Shown one piece after another: positions 22,412 to 25,230 of a stretch of DNA of 25,230 bases. The stretch spans positions 1 through 25,230 of the forward strand of contig NZ_LXET01000002.1 of the NCBI RefSeq assembly GCF_001655005.1, in the 5' to 3' direction. A program made the translations under genes and the position numbers. This DNA is from Hafnia paralvei ATCC 29927 (GTDB taxonomy: Bacteria > Pseudomonadota > Gammaproteobacteria > Enterobacterales > Enterobacteriaceae). The notes under the pieces are model-generated. The model was not told the origin of the DNA, searched no databases, and saw only the letters and a program-made list of their open reading frames with translations. Numbering within the stretch: position 1 is the stretch's first letter; each line of letters starts with the position of its first letter.

Positions 22412-25126
22412 ATGCTAATTCCGTCGAAATTAAGCCGTCCGGTACGGCTACAAAATACGGTGGTACGCGAACGGCTATTAACCAAACTAGCGTCAGCCGG
22501 TAATTACCGGCTGGTATTAGTGAATGGGCCAGCGGGCTATGGTAAAACGACGCTGCTGGCGCAATGGGCAGAGGAAAATACCAATTTAGGTTGGTTCTCT
22601 CTTGATGAAAGCGATAATCAGCCAGAGCGTTTTGCAAGTTACCTGATTGCCGCTTTGCAGCAGGCAACCGGTGGACACTGCCACAAAAGCGAAGCGATGA
22701 GCCAAAAGCATCAGTACGCCACGCTTTCTGCATTATTTGCGCAGCTCTTTATCGAGCTTTCTGATTGGCATTCTCCGCTGTGTTTAGTCATCGATGATTA
22801 TCATTTGATTACTAATGCACAAATCCATGAAGCGATGCGCTTTTTCCTGCGCCACCAGCCGGACAATCTCACGGTGATGCTGCTTTCACGTACTCTGCCG
22901 CCGCTGGGCATTGCTAACCTCCGCGTACGTGAACAGTTGTTGGAAGTGGGTACCAAACAGCTCGCCTTTAACCATCAAGAAGCCTCTCAGTTTTTCAATC
23001 ATCGTTTGAAATCTCCGCTGCCTGATATTGAAAGTCATCAACTGTGTGATGAAGTTGAAGGCTGGCCGACGGCGCTTCAGCTGATTGCACTCTCTGTGCG
23101 CCAGTCTACGACTACGGCACAAGAGTCTGCGCGCCGTCTTGCCAAGATTAATGCCAGCCATCTCTCTGACTATTTGGTTGATGAGGTTCTCGATCGGGTT
23201 GATGCCAGTACCCGTAACTTTTTGTTGCGCTGCTCAGTGCTGCGCTCGATGAATGATGCTTTGCTGGTGCGGCTAACTGGCGAAGATAACGGTCAGCAAC
23301 AGTTGGAAGAGCTGGAGCGACAAGGCTTATTTATTCATCGCATGGATGCTGATGGGGAGTGGTTCTGTTTTCATCCCTTGTTTGCCAACTTCTTGCGGCA
23401 GCGTTGCCAATGGGAATTGGCCGCTGATTTACCCGACCTGCATCGTCGTGCTGCTCAAGGCTGGCTGGACCAAGGATTTCCCGCCGAGGCCATTCATCAT
23501 GCCTTAGCGGCCGGAGATGTCGACATGTTGCGCGATGTTTTATTGCAGCATGCATGGGAGCTGTTCCATCAAAGTGAACTCTCGTTGCTGGAAGAGTGCT
23601 TGAATGCCCTTCCTTATGAAAAACTGATCCAGAATCCGCGTTTGGCGTTGCTACAGGCGTGGCTGGCGCAGAGCCAACATCGCTACAGCGAAGTGAATAC
23701 TTTGCTGGAACGTGCCGAACATGAAATGAATGTGCAGAATATTGTCATTGATGCCGCTATGTTGGCCGAGTTTGATGCGTTGCGCGCGCAGGTGGCAATC
23801 AATGATGGACTTCCTGACGAGGCAGAAAAGCTTGCCGTTGAGGCTCTGAAACATTTACCGATCAGCAGCTATTATAGCCGCATTGTCACCAGCTCCGTGA
23901 TTGGCGAAGTGCACCACTGCAAAGGGGATTTATCCCGCGCGTTGCCAATGATGCAGCAAACCGAGCAGGTGGCTCGCCGTCATCAGGCTTACCACTACGC
24001 GCTGTGGGCGATGCTGCAACAGAGCGAAATCCTGATTGCACAGGGCTTCCTACAGGCCGCCTATGAGACACAGGAAAAAGCTTTCGAGCTCATCAATGAG
24101 CAGCACTTAGAACAACTGCCAATGCATGAGTTTTTGCTGAGGATTCGCTCGCAGGTTCTATGGTCGTGGATGCGTTTAGATGAAGCTGAAGAGGCCGCGC
24201 GTAAAGGCTTAGCCGTCCTTGCTAACTATGAACCTCAGCAACAGTTACAGTGTTTGGCGATGCTGGCGAAGTGCTCATTAGCGCGCGGCGATCTGGATAA
24301 CGCCAATCAGTATTTGCGCCGCTGTGAGAACCTGCTGCAATCTGGGCATTATCATCGTGATTGGCAAACTAACGCCGATAAGCCTCGGGTGATAGCTTGG
24401 CAAATGACGGGTGATCGCGCGGCTGCTTCACAGTGGTTGATGCAGGCCGAGAAACCTTCTCGTGCTGATAACCACTTCTTGCAAGGGCAATGGCGTAATA
24501 TTGCTCGAGTACAGATTTTATTAGGGCGCTATGAGGAAGCCGAAGTGGTGTTGGACGAGCTAAATGAAGAGGCTCGTCGGCTGCGTTTGGTTAGCGATCT
24601 CAACCGTAATCTATTGTTATGCAATTTGCTGTATTGGAATACCGATCGCAAAAGCGAGGCACTACGTGTACTGATTGAAGCGCTGAATTTAGCCAACCGC
24701 ACGGGTTTTGTGAGCCACTTTGTGATTGAAGGAGAGGTAATGGCTCAGCAGTTGCGCCAGCTATTGCAGCTCAACACGTTACCAGAGCTAGATCAGCATC
24801 GTGCACAGCGTATTTTGCGTGACATTAACCAACATCATCGCCATAAATTCGCTCATTTCGACGAAAGCTTTGTCGAGCGATTGTTAAACCATCCGCAAGT
24901 GCCGGAACTGATCCGCACTAGCCCGCTAACCCAACGCGAGTGGCAGGTACTTGGACTTATCTACTCCGGCTACAGTAATGAGCAAATTGCCAGTGAACTG
25001 GACGTCGCGGCAACCACTATCAAAACTCACATCCGCAACCTGTACCAAAAACTCGGTGTAGCACATCGCCAAGAAGCGGTGCAGCAGGCGCAGAATATTA
25101 TGAAGATGATGGGGTATGGGGTGTAA
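22412..25126 (+). CDS. malT: Maltose regulon activator MalT
   Basis: MalT is the ATP- and maltotriose-dependent activator of the maltose regulon (STAND/LAL class). The ATG at 22412 (MLIPSKLSRPVRL) gives 904 residues (901 in E. coli); GGGG at 22401-22404 is a suitable ribosome site, and an upstream in-frame start at 22364 is rejected as unlike the family. The Walker A motif NGPAGYGKTT has Lys45, and Walker B LCLVIDDYHLI follows near residue 130. A winged-helix region and TPR-like superhelical repeats (about 250-800) precede the C-terminal LuxR-type HTH (about 839-890, TQREWQVLGLIYSGYSNEQIASELDVAATTIKTHIRNLYQKLG). It is divergent from malPQ, and the boxes it would bind lie in the malP promoter. 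Confidence 0.97.
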   Translation: MLIPSKLSRPVRLQNTVVRERLLTKLASAGNYRLVLVNGPAGYGKTTLLAQWAEENTNLGWFSLDESDNQPERFASYLIAALQQATGGHCHKSEAMSQKHQYATLSALFAQLFIELSDWHSPLCLVIDDYHLITNAQIHEAMRFFLRHQPDNLTVMLLSRTLPPLGIANLRVREQLLEVGTKQLAFNHQEASQFFNHRLKSPLPDIESHQLCDEVEGWPTALQLIALSVRQSTTTAQESARRLAKINASHLSDYLVDEVLDRVDASTRNFLLRCSVLRSMNDALLVRLTGEDNGQQQLEELERQGLFIHRMDADGEWFCFHPLFANFLRQRCQWELAADLPDLHRRAAQGWLDQGFPAEAIHHALAAGDVDMLRDVLLQHAWELFHQSELSLLEECLNALPYEKLIQNPRLALLQAWLAQSQHRYSEVNTLLERAEHEMNVQNIVIDAAMLAEFDALRAQVAINDGLPDEAEKLAVEALKHLPISSYYSRIVTSSVIGEVHHCKGDLSRALPMMQQTEQVARRHQAYHYALWAMLQQSEILIAQGFLQAAYETQEKAFELINEQHLEQLPMHEFLLRIRSQVLWSWMRLDEAEEAARKGLAVLANYEPQQQLQCLAMLAKCSLARGDLDNANQYLRRCENLLQSGHYHRDWQTNADKPRVIAWQMTGDRAAASQWLMQAEKPSRADNHFLQGQWRNIARVQILLGRYEEAEVVLDELNEEARRLRLVSDLNRNLLLCNLLYWNTDRKSEALRVLIEALNLANRTGFVSHFVIEGEVMAQQLRQLLQLNTLPELDQHRAQRILRDINQHHRHKFAHFDESFVERLLNHPQVPELIRTSPLTQREWQVLGLIYSGYSNEQIASELDVAATTIKTHIRNLYQKLGVAHRQEAVQQAQNIMKMMGYGV

Positions 25127-25230
25127 GTGTATTTGCCCAAGTAAGGCGGATCCCCAATGTTATAAACGTGAAGGATTTCGTACGCCTAATGCTCTGAAAT
25201 CTACATGCACATCGTGCAGGCGTCCGAGTT
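25127..25230. other. Downstream of malT, no gene identified
   Basis: The last 104 bp show no recognisable gene start. A small hairpin with arms TGCAC/GTGCA (25206-25218) is present without a T-tract. I cannot say whether it is a terminator for malT or the start of another feature. Confidence 0.25.

Overview
The window looks like chromosomal DNA of an Enterobacterales bacterium. Nearly every core protein (GlpE, GlpG, GlpR, GlpD, GlgP/A/C/X/B, MalQ/P/T, MqsR/A) resembles its remembered Escherichia coli counterpart in length and diagnostic residues, but with enough substitutions to place it outside Escherichia/Salmonella. A TATACCC-ended palindromic repeat of a kind I associate with Serratia, Yersinia and related groups, plus the moderate base composition, would fit a Hafnia-like organism; that assignment is inference only.

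Layout, left to right. (1) 1-583: a possible 3' end of an unidentified gene faces a secreted Gln/Asn-rich YhhA-like protein. (2) 857-2967: glpE-glpG-glpR on the plus strand, with a 108-bp palindromic repeat between glpE and glpG and a hairpin terminator after glpR. (3) 3217-3913: an mqsRA toxin-antitoxin module with its own palindromic operator. (4) 4156-5643: glpD, preceded by tandem GlpR operators. (5) 5725-7171: an accessory patch on the minus strand with an orphan PapB-family regulator and a Rob-like AraC-family regulator, both AT-rich and flanked by AT-rich spacers. (6) 7411-16961: glycogen cluster glgB-glgX-glgC-glgA-glgP, all minus strand. (7) 17293-21872: malP-malQ, minus strand. (8) 22412-25126: malT, divergent from malP, with MalT boxes and a CRP-like site between them.

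How it works together: glpD and its repressor handle glycerol 3-phosphate oxidation. The glg genes make ADP-glucose, polymerise it, branch it, debranch it and phosphorolyse it. malP/malQ process maltodextrins into glucose 1-phosphate and glucose under MalT control. Glycogen breakdown feeds maltodextrins to MalP/MalQ, so the window is a compact carbon-storage and glucan-turnover region. Compared with the E. coli order, glpEGR runs the same way as glpD rather than divergently, mqsRA sits between them, asd and the rtc genes are not next to the cluster, and malQ lies directly upstream of glgB.

I found no CRISPR array, tRNA, rRNA, insertion sequence or clearly novel multi-gene system. The most interesting items are the two-regulator accessory patch, a GlpR-like palindrome lying on a predicted glgB promoter, a change at the E. 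coli Lys39 activator position of GlgC, and the G-rich cluster of MalT boxes.
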